Shown here piece after piece: positions 19,172 through 27,602 of a stretch of DNA of 53,922 bases (positions within the stretch are counted from its first letter, which is position 1; the number at the start of each line of letters is the position of its first letter). Source of the DNA: Aneurinibacillus tyrosinisolvens (GTDB taxonomy: Bacteria > Bacillota > Bacilli > Aneurinibacillales > Aneurinibacillaceae); assembly GCF_001015055.1 (NCBI RefSeq), contig NZ_BBWZ01000035.1:1-53922 (forward strand), read 5' to 3'. A program made the translations under genes and the position numbers. Below the pieces are notes generated by a model, which saw only the letters and a program-made list of their open reading frames with translations, searched no databases and was not told the DNA's origin.

Positions 19172-19243
19172 AGGATACAGAAAGGACACGGCCCGTTTTC
19201 CAGCAGGCTTTGTCCTTTTTCGTTTAAAGGAGTGGGATACATT

Positions 19244-19687
19244 ATGGATTCCTATATCATCCTTGCTGTTATTATTGCTCTCGGTCTGTTCTCTAAAAAT
19301 GTAGCAGTCTGGATAGCAGCAGGAATACTTGTCATCTTTCGGTTTACCCATTCGGAACAGCTCCTTGTTTGGACAAATCAATACGCTGTAAAAATTGGCA
19401 TCGCCATTCTTACAATGGGTGTTCTTGCCCCGGTTGGGATGGGGAAAATTAATCTTACTCATCTGCTGGAAGCGATGAAAAGCGGATATGGAATTGCATC
19501 CATTCTAATCGGTGTTGCTGTGGCCTATCTTGGGGGGCGGGGAGCAGGCCTTCTTACCGCCCAGCCGCACATTGTCACAGGATTGCTCGTTGGAACCATT
19601 CTCGGTGTCGCTTTTTTTCGCGGGGTTCCGGTTGGCCCGCTCATCGCCGCAGGTATGCTTGCCCTGTTTGCGGATATGTTTAAGTAA
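19244..19687 (+). CDS. DUF441 family membrane protein (YtwI-like)
   Basis: A 147-residue integral membrane protein with four to five hydrophobic segments. GKINLTHLLEAMKSGYGIAS in the loop and YLGGRGAGLL with PVGPLIAAG are the conserved stretches I associate with DUF441/YeaL/YtwI. The function is unknown. AAAGGAG precedes the ATG at 19244. It sits 73 bases after cshA and 31 bases before the radical SAM gene, which may make one operon. Confidence 0.88.
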   Translation: MDSYIILAVIIALGLFSKNVAVWIAAGILVIFRFTHSEQLLVWTNQYAVKIGIAILTMGVLAPVGMGKINLTHLLEAMKSGYGIASILIGVAVAYLGGRGAGLLTAQPHIVTGLLVGTILGVAFFRGVPVGPLIAAGMLALFADMFK

Positions 19688-19718
19688 GATACACTGAAAG
19701 AATGGAGGTTTGAGCAAA

Positions 19719-20675
19719 ATGAACAAAGTACAGCAAGTTGAAACTCCTCTTCTGTGGGGAGATAAGCGATACCATACATGGAACTACCACCTGCGCCAGC
19801 ATTTTGGGGAGAAAGTATTTAAAGTCATGCTGGATGCCGGGTTTACCTGTCCGAACCGGGACGGCACCATCGCGATCGGAGGCTGTACCTTCTGCAGCGC
19901 CCGGGGTTCCGGCGATTTTGCCGGCTGGAGACGCGATGATCTTGTGACACAATTTAATGAAGTAAAAAACAGACAGCATGAGAAGTGGCCGGATGCGAAA
20001 TATATCGGCTATTTCCAGGCGTACAGCAATACGTATGCACCGGTTGACGTATTGCGGGAGTACTATGAAGTCATTCTTGAACAGGAAGGTGTCGTGGGCC
20101 TTTCCATTGCGACACGGCCTGATTGTTTGCCTGACGATGTAGTAGAATTGCTTGCCGAGTTAAACGAGAAAACATACTTGTGGGTCGAACTCGGATTGCA
20201 GACGGTTCATGAATCGACGTCGAATCTTATCAACCGTGCCCATGATACGGATTGTTATTACGAAGCGGTGGAGAAGCTGCGTAAACATAATATTCGGGTG
20301 TGCTCGCATATTATTTTCGGATTGCCGCAGGAAACAGAGGAAATGATGATGGAAACGGTGCGGGCAGTGGCCAAGATGGATGTACAGGGTATTAAAATTC
20401 ATCTGCTGCACCTGCTGAAAAAGACGCCAATGGTAAAACAGTATGAAGCCGGACTGCTGGAGTTCATGGAGAAAGATGATTATGTGCGCCTTGTCGTCGA
20501 TGCGCTTGAAATTTTGCCGCCGGAAATGATCGTGCACCGCCTCACCGGGGATGGCCCGCCGGATCTTCTGATTGGACCGATGTGGAGCCGGAAAAAATGG
20601 GAAGTGCTCAATGCATTTGACGCAGAGCTGATGCGAAGAAATTCGTGGCAAGGGAAAAAAGCATCCCGCGGGTAA
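19719..20675 (+). CDS. TIGR01212 family radical SAM protein (YtqA-like)
   Basis: A 318-residue radical S-adenosylmethionine protein. The Fe-S cluster cysteines lie in CPNRDGTIAIGGCTFC near residue 46, with the spacing special to the TIGR01212/YhcC group. A SAM-binding GLQTVHESTS and an elongator-protein-3-like core follow. In other bacteria this family sits near tRNA-modification genes; the substrate is unproven. The ATG at 19719 has GGAGG upstream. The terminator overlaps its last codons. Confidence 0.92.
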   Translation: MNKVQQVETPLLWGDKRYHTWNYHLRQHFGEKVFKVMLDAGFTCPNRDGTIAIGGCTFCSARGSGDFAGWRRDDLVTQFNEVKNRQHEKWPDAKYIGYFQAYSNTYAPVDVLREYYEVILEQEGVVGLSIATRPDCLPDDVVELLAELNEKTYLWVELGLQTVHESTSNLINRAHDTDCYYEAVEKLRKHNIRVCSHIIFGLPQETEEMMMETVRAVAKMDVQGIKIHLLHLLKKTPMVKQYEAGLLEFMEKDDYVRLVVDALEILPPEMIVHRLTGDGPPDLLIGPMWSRKKWEVLNAFDAELMRRNSWQGKKASRG

Positions 20676-20692
20676 CTGTGGGATGCTTTTTT
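20654..20692. terminator. Bidirectional terminator
   Basis: GAAAAAAGCATCCC and GGGATGCTTTTTTC form a long stem covering the stop codon of the radical SAM gene and abutting the stop of the convergent lipoprotein gene. Confidence 0.85.
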
Positions 20693-21214
20693 CTATGCCC
20701 CCGGCATTGGAGTCGGGGTCGGCTTGGCATAGCCTTCTTTATATTTATTATCAATATATTTTCGGATTTCCAGGATGCTTTTCCCCTGCTGCTTCATTTG
20801 GATCGATTCAACCGCAATATTCATACAGTTGGCACACGTTGTACCGTGAGAGTTCCATACGATCTTTCCATCCGGCTTTACCTCATTAATAAAGCACTCG
20901 CGGTTGCTTCTGTGGCCGACGCTTTCCCCGCACCCGCAGTAGCATGCGATATGGTCCATTGTATCATGGTTGTATGCTGCTAATTCGTAAATCTGAGCAA
21001 TTTGCGGGTCAAGATTCTTCAGGAAGGTGGGCAGTTCTTTCGGACCGGACGTTGTTTCAAGCGTGTCGCCGCCAGCCAGCTGCTGTTGATTCGATGCAGC
21101 GTGCTGTGCGTGCTCGCCGGCAGGTTTTGAAGAACACCCGGCAAGGCCCGTTGCCAGTAAAAGCACCCCTGTAATTGTAGTGAAGAAAAACTTGCGTGAT
21201 GCACCTTTCATCAT
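20693..21214 (-). CDS. PCYCGC-motif lipoprotein
   Basis: A 173-residue secreted lipoprotein. The signal peptide ends in the lipobox LAGC near residue 27. The mature protein has a His/Ala/Gln linker and then a domain with HIACYCGCGESVGHRSNREC and TTCANC, a Cys/His cluster that may bind a metal or undergo redox chemistry. The family is known in Bacillales but not assigned a role. The ATG has GGAGGCG upstream. It lies 32 bases downstream of the unknown 120-residue gene and is probably cotranscribed with it. Confidence 0.85.
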   Translation of the reverse strand: MMKGASRKFFFTTITGVLLLATGLAGCSSKPAGEHAQHAASNQQQLAGGDTLETTSGPKELPTFLKNLDPQIAQIYELAAYNHDTMDHIACYCGCGESVGHRSNRECFINEVKPDGKIVWNSHGTTCANCMNIAVESIQMKQQGKSILEIRKYIDNKYKEGYAKPTPTPMPGA

Positions 21215-21245
21215 AAAAACGCCTCCTAATAAATCGATTATAGCG

Positions 21246-21608
21246 TCATTTGCTGAAAAATCGTGTGACAAATTGTCCCCATTCTTCTTCCGTATCGATG
21301 CTCATGATTTCATCATAAAGCTCGAATAGCCATTGCTCTTCATCCGCCGGCTCTTCTATCGTTTCCCCGGTCATGATGGCCGCTGCCGCGTTTTCCTCCC
21401 GCCATTTCTTCTGATAATTAGAGAGGAGAGGCGCGACAGCATCACTGAATAGCGCCTTTTCCTCAAGCGGATTTCGCTCGGTGCGTTCTTCGTAAAACTG
21501 AAGGTATTCCTCCTGGGTGTTCGGCGCAATACCTTCCGGCAGCCGTTCCCCGAGGTATATTGCGTGTCTTACTTTATCCATTGTCCGGCGAACCTGTTCT
21601 TCGGTCAT
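21246..21608 (-). CDS. Unknown acidic protein
   Basis: A 120-residue protein, strongly acidic and helical, with a Tyr/Trp-bearing C-terminal half (EEQWLFELYDEIMSIDTEEE). GGAGGG precedes the ATG. It is first in a probable two-gene operon with the PCYCGC lipoprotein and divergent from the metallophosphoesterase. No signal peptide or membrane segment. No family recognised. Confidence 0.75.
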   Translation of the reverse strand: MTEEQVRRTMDKVRHAIYLGERLPEGIAPNTQEEYLQFYEERTERNPLEEKALFSDAVAPLLSNYQKKWREENAAAAIMTGETIEEPADEEQWLFELYDEIMSIDTEEEWGQFVTRFFSK

Positions 21609-21730
21609 AACGATTTCCCTCCGGTATAATTAAGTCGTTCTTGCGATAACTTCTATAATATAGTAGCTTATTTGGAGGGAAAGCGCGAGAATAGAACGAT
21701 CTTGTTCTTAACTTAATAGGAGAAGAGAAA

Positions 21731-22576
21731 ATGAACCGGAGAGAGTTTATAAAGAAGATTTTCGTTGGAGTGCTTGGAATCTCTGTACTGAGTGCGCTGG
21801 ACGGCTTTTTCATTGAGCCCCGTATTTTTCGAAGAAAGGATGTCACCGTACCGCTCGATGCTTTGCCTGAAGGGTTTAACGGATTTCGAATGGCCCATTT
21901 TTCCGATGTTCATATTGGCAAAGGCCTGACTGCTGAGGACCTCATCCCGCTTGTCGGGAAAATAAACAGGGCGAAGCCGGATATGGTTGTTTTCACGGGA
22001 GATTTGCTTGACTATGAAATGAGCGAATTGAATAAAACCGCGGAGGTACTCGGAGAATTAACTGCCCCATACGGCAAGTTTGCTGTTCTGGGGAATCATG
22101 ATGTATGGGAAGAAATAGACACGGAGCAGCTTTTGCAATCTTACAGGGCAGCAGGGTTCAAGCCGCTCGTCAATGAAAACGTCCGTATTGTGCACCGGGA
22201 TACGGGAACACCTCTCTACCTGGCAGGATTGGATGACGCGTGGGGATACCCGAGTTGGAGTAAGACGTTTGGAGGGATTCCACCGGATAGCTGCACCATC
22301 GCTTTGATTCACGAGCCGAACTTGGCGGACAGGGCAAAGAAATACAATGTTTCGCTCCAATTGTCGGGGCACAGCCACGGCGGGCAGGTGCGCCTCCCGT
22401 TTATTGGGGCTACCGTTTACCCTCCGCTAGGGGATAAGTATTCGGATGGCCTGCAGAAAGCGGATAAGAGTGATATGTGGGTACACACATCAAGAGGAAT
22501 CGGCATGACCAAACTGCCTGTAAGATTTCTTTGCCCTCCGGAATGGCATATCATTACCCTTTGTAACAGGGCGTAA
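21731..22576 (+). CDS. Metallophosphoesterase with twin-arginine leader (YkuE-like)
   Basis: A 281-residue calcineurin-like phosphoesterase. The N-terminus NRREFIKK followed by a hydrophobic stretch fits a twin-arginine leader. Metal ligands are visible as HFSDVHIG, FTGDLLD, LGNHDVW and LSGHSHGGQ. In Bacillus subtilis the related YkuE is a Tat substrate. The next gene is tatA, so substrate and translocase component are neighbours. It probably acts outside the membrane on a phosphate or phosphodiester, perhaps a cell-wall polymer. GGAGAAGAG precedes the ATG. Confidence 0.9.
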   Translation: MNRREFIKKIFVGVLGISVLSALDGFFIEPRIFRRKDVTVPLDALPEGFNGFRMAHFSDVHIGKGLTAEDLIPLVGKINRAKPDMVVFTGDLLDYEMSELNKTAEVLGELTAPYGKFAVLGNHDVWEEIDTEQLLQSYRAAGFKPLVNENVRIVHRDTGTPLYLAGLDDAWGYPSWSKTFGGIPPDSCTIALIHEPNLADRAKKYNVSLQLSGHSHGGQVRLPFIGATVYPPLGDKYSDGLQKADKSDMWVHTSRGIGMTKLPVRFLCPPEWHIITLCNRA

Positions 22577-22618
22577 CATAATGATTCAAGAAATTGTGAC
22601 ATTTGCCTCCTTTATTTC

Positions 22619-22647
22619 GTGATATATGCAAGCTTTTGGTTTATAAT
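22619..22647 (+). promoter_or_regulatory. Candidate tatA promoter
   Basis: GTGATA, a 17-base spacer and a perfect TATAAT ending 33 bases before the tatA ATG. The -35 matches consensus in four of six positions. Confidence 0.5.
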
Positions 22648-22680
22648 AAGCCTATGATCGGCTAAAAAGGAGAGATTTGC

Positions 22681-22875
22681 ATGCTTGGAAATATCGGACC
22701 CTCCGGATTAATTTTAATTCTTATTATTGCACTCGTCGTTTTTGGACCGAAGAAGCTGCCGGAGATTGGCCGGGCTTTCGGACAAACCTTAAAGGAATTT
22801 AAGAAATCTACACGTGATTTAACCGCTGATGAGGAAGAAGAGAAAAAATCAAATCAGTTAAAAGAACTGAATTAA
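22681..22875 (+). CDS. tatA: Sec-independent translocase subunit TatA
   Basis: A 64-residue TatA/E protein that forms the twin-arginine export pore. A short N-terminus and hydrophobic helix ([23 protein letters not shown]) lead into the FGPKKLPE hinge, an amphipathic helix ([15 protein letters not shown]) and a charged tail. AGGAGAG precedes the ATG. No tatC lies in the window. A terminator follows. Confidence 0.95.
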   Translation: MLGNIGPSGLILILIIALVVFGPKKLPEIGRAFGQTLKEFKKSTRDLTADEEEEKKSNQLKELN

Positions 22876-22878
22876 TAC

Positions 22879-22909
22879 AAAAGGATGCCCCGGCGGCATC
22901 CTTTTTTTC
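22879..22909. terminator. Bidirectional terminator between tatA and the ferredoxin gene
   Basis: AAGGATGCC and GGCATCCTT with A and T runs on either side. Confidence 0.85.
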
Positions 22910-22920
22910 CTCTTTCTGGA

Positions 22921-23244
22921 TTAATCATCCTTAGGGCGCGGTCCGGCGTCCGCAGCGGAATCCGTAGAAAGCATGACCGGTTTGACGGTGAGGTCGTTAT
23001 GACAGTGAAGCTGGCAGGAGAGCCGGATATTTTTCTCGAAATTTCTCGCTTCGATAATGTGTGCCTCCAGTTCATTAAGAGGACCCGCATCACCGGCAAC
23101 AATTTCTACCCGGCAGGTTGTGCAGCGAGCGTTCCCGCCGCACCGATGCATAATCGGCACCCCGTTATCCTCAAGCGCAAGCACAAGTTTTTTTCCTTCT
23201 TCTACTTCAAAACTGTCAAAGCCTTCTACTGTAATTTTTGGCAT
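22921..23244 (-). CDS. Plant-type 2Fe-2S ferredoxin
   Basis: A 107-residue electron carrier. Cluster cysteines are seen as CGGNARCTTC near residues 35-44 and a later LSCQLHC. The beta-grasp core is usual for the Fer2 fold. The tail after residue 95 is Asp/Ala/Pro-rich. AGGAGGG precedes the ATG. Partner reductases are not in the window. Confidence 0.92.
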   Translation of the reverse strand: MPKITVEGFDSFEVEEGKKLVLALEDNGVPIMHRCGGNARCTTCRVEIVAGDAGPLNELEAHIIEARNFEKNIRLSCQLHCHNDLTVKPVMLSTDSAADAGPRPKDD

Positions 23245-23344
23245 GGTAATCCCTCCTGGTTGTTTTATCTGCTCGTTTCCTTTTTACCCGATACGCATCC
23301 TTTTTAACGGGCAGCTGCTGCTATAGATTTTCTGGAAAAATTAG

Positions 23345-23440
23345 TGTATACTGTGGAGTATAAGAATCGTCCGGCCAGCTATTCCAACAATTTGTCTCTG
23401 CAACGGTCCCTTACACGCTTGTGTCAGGGTTTTTTTATTT
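23345..23440 (+). promoter_or_regulatory. Short leader with attenuator ahead of the MFS exporter
   Basis: A TATACT box at 23347-23352 is followed by about 55 bases. Next comes a stem of CCCTTACAC and GTGTCAGGG (23408-23429, one mismatch) with a run of seven T, ending just before the MFS reading frame. A terminator between promoter and coding region suggests conditional read-through, as in drug-inducible exporters. No good -35 box is seen. Confidence 0.5.
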
Positions 23441-23449
23441 TGCTTTTTA

Positions 23450-24709
23450 GTGAAAACAGAAAGGAAGCGCATCAATTTGGAAGTATGGAAACGGAATTTG
23501 TACATTTTATGGTTCGCTCAGTTTATCGTTATGGCAGCTATGAGTCTCGTTGTTCCGTTCTTGCCCCTGTATCTTCATCAGGACTTAGGTATATCTGATC
23601 CTGCTCTTATTCAGCACTGGACAGGGTGGATTTTTGCTGCGAACTTTTTAACCTCTTTCCTTTTCTCCCCGATATGGGGAAAGGTCGCAGATAGAACAGG
23701 AAGGAAGCTAATGCTAATCCGGTCAGGCTTAGGGATGGCGATCGTTACAGCATGCATGGGGTTTGTCACCTCGCCTTTACAACTGCTTGGACTAAGGCTG
23801 CTAAACGGCGTTATTTCCGGATTTATCCCTGCTGCAGTTGCACTCGTAGCGACGAATACGCCGAAGGAGCGGTCAGGATACGCGCTCGGGTTCCTCCAAT
23901 CAGGTGCTGTGGCCGGTTCGATTCTCGGCCCGCTGCTGGGCGGATTGCTTGCCGAATGGGTTAGCTTTCGCCAGATTTTTATTATAACCGGGATTATGCT
24001 GTTTACAGCTTCTGTTCTCGTTATTATGCTCGTAAAAGAAATTAATAAGCCAAAGCCGGCCGAGCGTGCGGATGACAAAAGATTCGGAAATGATTTTGAT
24101 AAAATCATTCATACGTCCCCACTCCCTGTGCTGTTTCTAACCGGGTTCTTAATTCAGTTTGCCATGATGAGCACCAGTCCGTTTATGTCGTCGTACGTAC
24201 AGGAATTATGGCACAGCAGCCATTATATTTCTCTCATTGTTGGTCTGGTTGTGTCGTCGGCGGGCATCTCGACGATGCTTTTCTCAACCTGGCTCGGTAA
24301 ATGGTCAGACAAAATCGGAGCAAAGTATGTTTTATTGTTCAGCCTTCTTGGGACAGCCGTGTTTTTTATTCCCCAGGCCTTCGTTCAATCCGTTTGGTGG
24401 CTCATGTTCTTCAGGTTTCTGCTTGGAATTTGTATCGGCGGGCTGCTCCCGTCGGTTAATAATTTGATTCGCAAATATTCCCCCAGGGGAATGGAAAGCA
24501 GCACGTTTGCATACAGCACAAGCGCGCTTAATCTTGGAAACTTACTTGGGCCGATCATTGGCGGGTCACTGAGCGGAGCTATCGGACTGCACGGGTTGTT
24601 TTTCCTGTCGGCCGCTCTCTTTATTGTGAATACAGTGTGGGTTAAAATCAAACTCCATCCAAGTGAAACCCCCCGGGCGCTGCTGTCCCATGTCATGCAT
24701 GTAAAATAA
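23450..24709 (+). CDS. MFS drug-efflux-type transporter
   Basis: An integral membrane exporter of up to 419 residues with 12 predicted segments. The loop 2-3 motif GKVADRTGRKLMLIRSG and the TM5 antiporter motif GAVAGSILGPLLGG place it among the MdtG/NorA/BltA drug:H+ antiporters. The start is uncertain: the GTG at 23450 gives the longest protein, while the TTG at 23477 has AAGGAAG upstream and may be the true start. Substrates cannot be told from the sequence. Confidence 0.85.
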   Translation: MKTERKRINLEVWKRNLYILWFAQFIVMAAMSLVVPFLPLYLHQDLGISDPALIQHWTGWIFAANFLTSFLFSPIWGKVADRTGRKLMLIRSGLGMAIVTACMGFVTSPLQLLGLRLLNGVISGFIPAAVALVATNTPKERSGYALGFLQSGAVAGSILGPLLGGLLAEWVSFRQIFIITGIMLFTASVLVIMLVKEINKPKPAERADDKRFGNDFDKIIHTSPLPVLFLTGFLIQFAMMSTSPFMSSYVQELWHSSHYISLIVGLVVSSAGISTMLFSTWLGKWSDKIGAKYVLLFSLLGTAVFFIPQAFVQSVWWLMFFRFLLGICIGGLLPSVNNLIRKYSPRGMESSTFAYSTSALNLGNLLGPIIGGSLSGAIGLHGLFFLSAALFIVNTVWVKIKLHPSETPRALLSHVMHVK

Positions 24710-24810
24710 AAGGTATGTGCTAGCGTATATAATCGGTTAAAAACTAATCCTAAAAAGGGCGACACATAGTCATATCGGATGGCACATTAAATTTTGGCTG
24801 GTCGAAAAAG

Positions 24811-24853
24811 ATAACCTTGTTTTCTAGTTTTACTTCCTAGAAAACAAGGTTAT
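24811..24853. terminator. Strong bidirectional terminator
   Basis: A perfect 17-bp stem (24811-24827 with 24837-24853) and a 9-base loop, ending two bases before the racemase stop codon. It separates the MFS gene from the racemase operon. Confidence 0.85.
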
Positions 24854-24854
24854 T

Positions 24855-25931
24855 TTACATAGTATGAATATATTCTTTCATGACATATGGGGAGGTCATA
24901 ACGGAGAGAAGTGCTCCATAGTCAAGATTGAACGCCACTTCGTCTCCTACTTTCAAATCTACCTTTTTAGCATCAAGAATAGTATGGTCACTGCTTGAAC
25001 CTAGAATTTCAATATCTAATTTTGGCGTTAGTCCACTAACTAGTACATCCTGAATTCCAACCCCAAGGATAGCTCTTCTAATTTGCCCACGATTTTTCCA
25101 TTTTGGAGAGATTCCAAATGCATTTTGACCTATTTCTCCATTAGGTATGGATGATTTTATTTTTGATTCTATAACCTCAGATATGAATGTGAAGACGTCC
25201 GTAAATAATTCTGGTATTCTCTTACGGCAAAGAGTTTCTCTTCCCAAAAATATGGATTCTCCCAGCCTTAAATTGTTGATATTCCCTATATCATCAGCAG
25301 TTGCAAACCACCTGTAATTTGCTGAATTTCCTCCTGAAACATAGCTAAGTGGCAAAGCAAATTTCTTCTCAACTTGGATAGCGAGCGAAGATAGCGTTTC
25401 CATCTTGTCTTCATTCGGTTTGACTCCTCCAAAGCAAGCAAAATTAGCTCCAATCCCAACCATTTTAACTCCCGGAAGTTTCAACACATCTTGAACATAC
25501 TGATCGAGATTGAGTGGGCTAATACCTTCTCTTAAATCACCCATTTCTATCATGAGGATAATTTTATGCAGAGTTTTGTTTTTTATCGCGGTTTCTGAAA
25601 GTCTCTTAATGACCGCTATCTCGGTATTCATACTAATATCAGCATACTTTATGACTAAGTCAATCTCACTTAAAGCTGGTGTTCGTAATAAAACAAATTC
25701 TGCCTGAATACCTGCATCACGCATTTTCTTAAGGTTTATTATCTTTGAATCTGCCAAAATACGAATGCCTTTATTGACAAGAACCTTTGCAATCTCTGGC
25801 CCCCCACAAATTGCTTTTGTAACGCCCATAATTCCAATTCCTTTTGAACCATACAAATTGAAAAGTTTTTCTGCATTATGTGCAAGCTTAACGAGGTTAA
25901 TTTCAACCCTAGGTGTCCTAAGCCTAATCAA
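24855..25931 (-). CDS. PLP-dependent alanine/ornithine-racemase-like enzyme
   Basis: A 358-residue fold-type III PLP enzyme. The N-terminal TIM barrel starts RVEINLVKLAHNAEKL. The PLP lysine is in IMGVTKAICGGPEIAKVL (Lys near residue 39). Phosphate-side residues are in YVSGGNSANY, and a beta-domain C-terminus follows (LKVGDEVAFNLDYGALL). This matches the ornithine racemase/YhfX group rather than classical Alr. Its ATG overlaps the stop of the DUF1611 gene by four bases, so the two are translated together. It probably racemises an amino acid; the identity is unknown. Confidence 0.85.
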   Translation of the reverse strand: MIRLRTPRVEINLVKLAHNAEKLFNLYGSKGIGIMGVTKAICGGPEIAKVLVNKGIRILADSKIINLKKMRDAGIQAEFVLLRTPALSEIDLVIKYADISMNTEIAVIKRLSETAIKNKTLHKIILMIEMGDLREGISPLNLDQYVQDVLKLPGVKMVGIGANFACFGGVKPNEDKMETLSSLAIQVEKKFALPLSYVSGGNSANYRWFATADDIGNINNLRLGESIFLGRETLCRKRIPELFTDVFTFISEVIESKIKSSIPNGEIGQNAFGISPKWKNRGQIRRAILGVGIQDVLVSGLTPKLDIEILGSSSDHTILDAKKVDLKVGDEVAFNLDYGALLSVMTSPYVMKEYIHTM

Positions 25932-27010
25932 TTGGTAAGCACTTTACTCTTCATTTCCGGGAATGCCTTAAAGATGCTAGAGATTAGCTTATCACATCCA
26001 TGTTTTAAAACATCAGTCGTTGGAAGTTGGAATTGATTTTCATACTCTGAAACAACATCCTCAATTTCTTCATTTGACATGTTTTCATGGTTGATGGTAA
26101 TAGCAATTACTTTTGAGCTTGAAAAGTTTTCGACTAACTCAATCTCACTTTTAATCGTTGGCATTTCCATAAAACTAAAATCTCCTAAATTTTTGCGTTT
26201 CGGGGGATGTTGAATAATAACCGCTCCAGGTCTTGACCCTCTTAAGATGCCACAGGAACTTATATATGCAGGATGACTTAAAGCTCCTTGACCTTCAACA
26301 ATAATAATGTCAGGATTCTCATTATCATAGGCTTTCATAATTTCATTTTCAATTTCACCAATCATAAACTGGAGAGGCATGGCATCTATCGCCACCCCAT
26401 ATTTAGCTCCTTGAATAATACCTGTTTGTCCCGTGGCCACAAAAGCAACATTCAATCCCTTTTCTAATAAAGCAGCTTCAAGAATAACAGAAGTCGTTCT
26501 TTTGCCAACTGCGCTATCTGTTCCAAGAACGGCTATAATTGGGGTTTGAATGTCTAAAATTCTTCCTGAAAAAAGGTGTAAATCCTTACTTTGTGGTGGC
26601 TTTCTAACATCATGAATGGTAACTCCATATTCAATCGATTGATTTAAAAATTCCGCGTCTTCCGTAAAGAATTCATGGAGTGGATTTATGATATCCATCT
26701 CGAGTTCCATTGCTTTCATAACGATTTCTCTTTCATCATTTTTTAAAAATGCATCCGCAGGCGCGATCCCGTAAATGAATTGATTTGGTAAAAAAGACAA
26801 TTTTTCAACGGCATGATCAAGGCTTGCAAATATCGGGATTCCATTTTTTTCCCCCTCAAGATATTCACCTGCATCCATTCCACTCTTCGTACTGTCAATT
26901 ACTCCAACGATCTGATATTTTCTTGAGCTTCTTATAAGCCCATTTGCGGTCTTTCCGTCCATCGCTCCAAAATGACCTTCACAATAAATAATTGCCGTTT
27001 TTTTCATCAT
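25928..27010 (-). CDS. DUF1611 (DgcN-like) P-loop protein
   Basis: A 360-residue protein with an N-terminal Rossmann-like domain (about residues 1-140) and a C-terminal P-loop domain. The P-loop reads GTDSAVGKRTTS near residue 169, with a Walker-B-like IIIVEGQG. Family members (DgcN) are reported as N-acetyltransferases for D-glutamate, usually paired with an enolase-type racemase. Here the partner is a PLP racemase, translationally coupled. GGAAGGGAAG precedes the ATG. The pair may make or recycle an N-acylated D-amino acid; this is inference. Confidence 0.8.
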   Translation of the reverse strand: MMKKTAIIYCEGHFGAMDGKTANGLIRSSRKYQIVGVIDSTKSGMDAGEYLEGEKNGIPIFASLDHAVEKLSFLPNQFIYGIAPADAFLKNDEREIVMKAMELEMDIINPLHEFFTEDAEFLNQSIEYGVTIHDVRKPPQSKDLHLFSGRILDIQTPIIAVLGTDSAVGKRTTSVILEAALLEKGLNVAFVATGQTGIIQGAKYGVAIDAMPLQFMIGEIENEIMKAYDNENPDIIIVEGQGALSHPAYISSCGILRGSRPGAVIIQHPPKRKNLGDFSFMEMPTIKSEIELVENFSSSKVIAITINHENMSNEEIEDVVSEYENQFQLPTTDVLKHGCDKLISSIFKAFPEMKSKVLTN

Positions 27011-27239
27011 AACTTCCCTTCCTAAAACTTTTTTTGCATCTATGCGTTCGGATTAGGAAAATTTCACATATCCATACAAAAAAACACCTTAACACTATAG
27101 AAGAAAGCAAGCAGGCTTATGGCCAAGACACTAATCATGTAAGATGTTTTTAAAATATGAAATTTATTCCATTTGTTACCTTTAAGTGTATCACATGTTA
27201 CTACTTTAAAGTGCTTAATTAAAAAATATAAATAACCGG

Positions 27240-27398
27240 TAGACAAATTACTCCCATAAGGTCCCCAAGCTGCTTACTGCCACCAAATTTGAACATACAC
27301 CCGAAGAATCCGAAGAGGTTTTTGAAAAATTACCTATCATCGGAGATGAATTTCATCTACAGGCTAAGAAAGAAGCCTTACCTGTGAATGAGAACGTG
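27240..27398 (+). pseudogene. Gene remnant cut by the transposon left end
   Basis: An open stretch with protein-like composition (VPKLLTATKFEHTPEESEEV ... ALPVNENV) has a stop codon at its left edge, no start, and runs straight into the terminal repeat at 27399. It is probably the interior of a gene whose remainder was lost or lies beyond the element. The 27011-27239 region holds only a doubtful minus-strand hydrophobic frame. Confidence 0.35.
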
Positions 27399-27602
27399 GT
27401 TAACTGTCCGCAGACTGATTCTTTGTCGAGATAGAGAGTGAGTTCGCCGGTTATTTTGTCGTAAAAACAGGAAAATAAAAGCCGACAGGGAATTTGACAG
27501 AGTAAGAAGAGTCAGATTTCGTGTCGGCTTTTACTATGGATAAAAGGAAAGAGCCATTTGCCTCCACCCTGCCAGGTTATCGCAAATGACTCTCACTAAC
27601 TA

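Noticed and set aside
27064..27246. A 60-codon minus-strand hydrophobic frame
   Set aside because: No ribosome site and AT-rich chance-like composition; too short and featureless to support.
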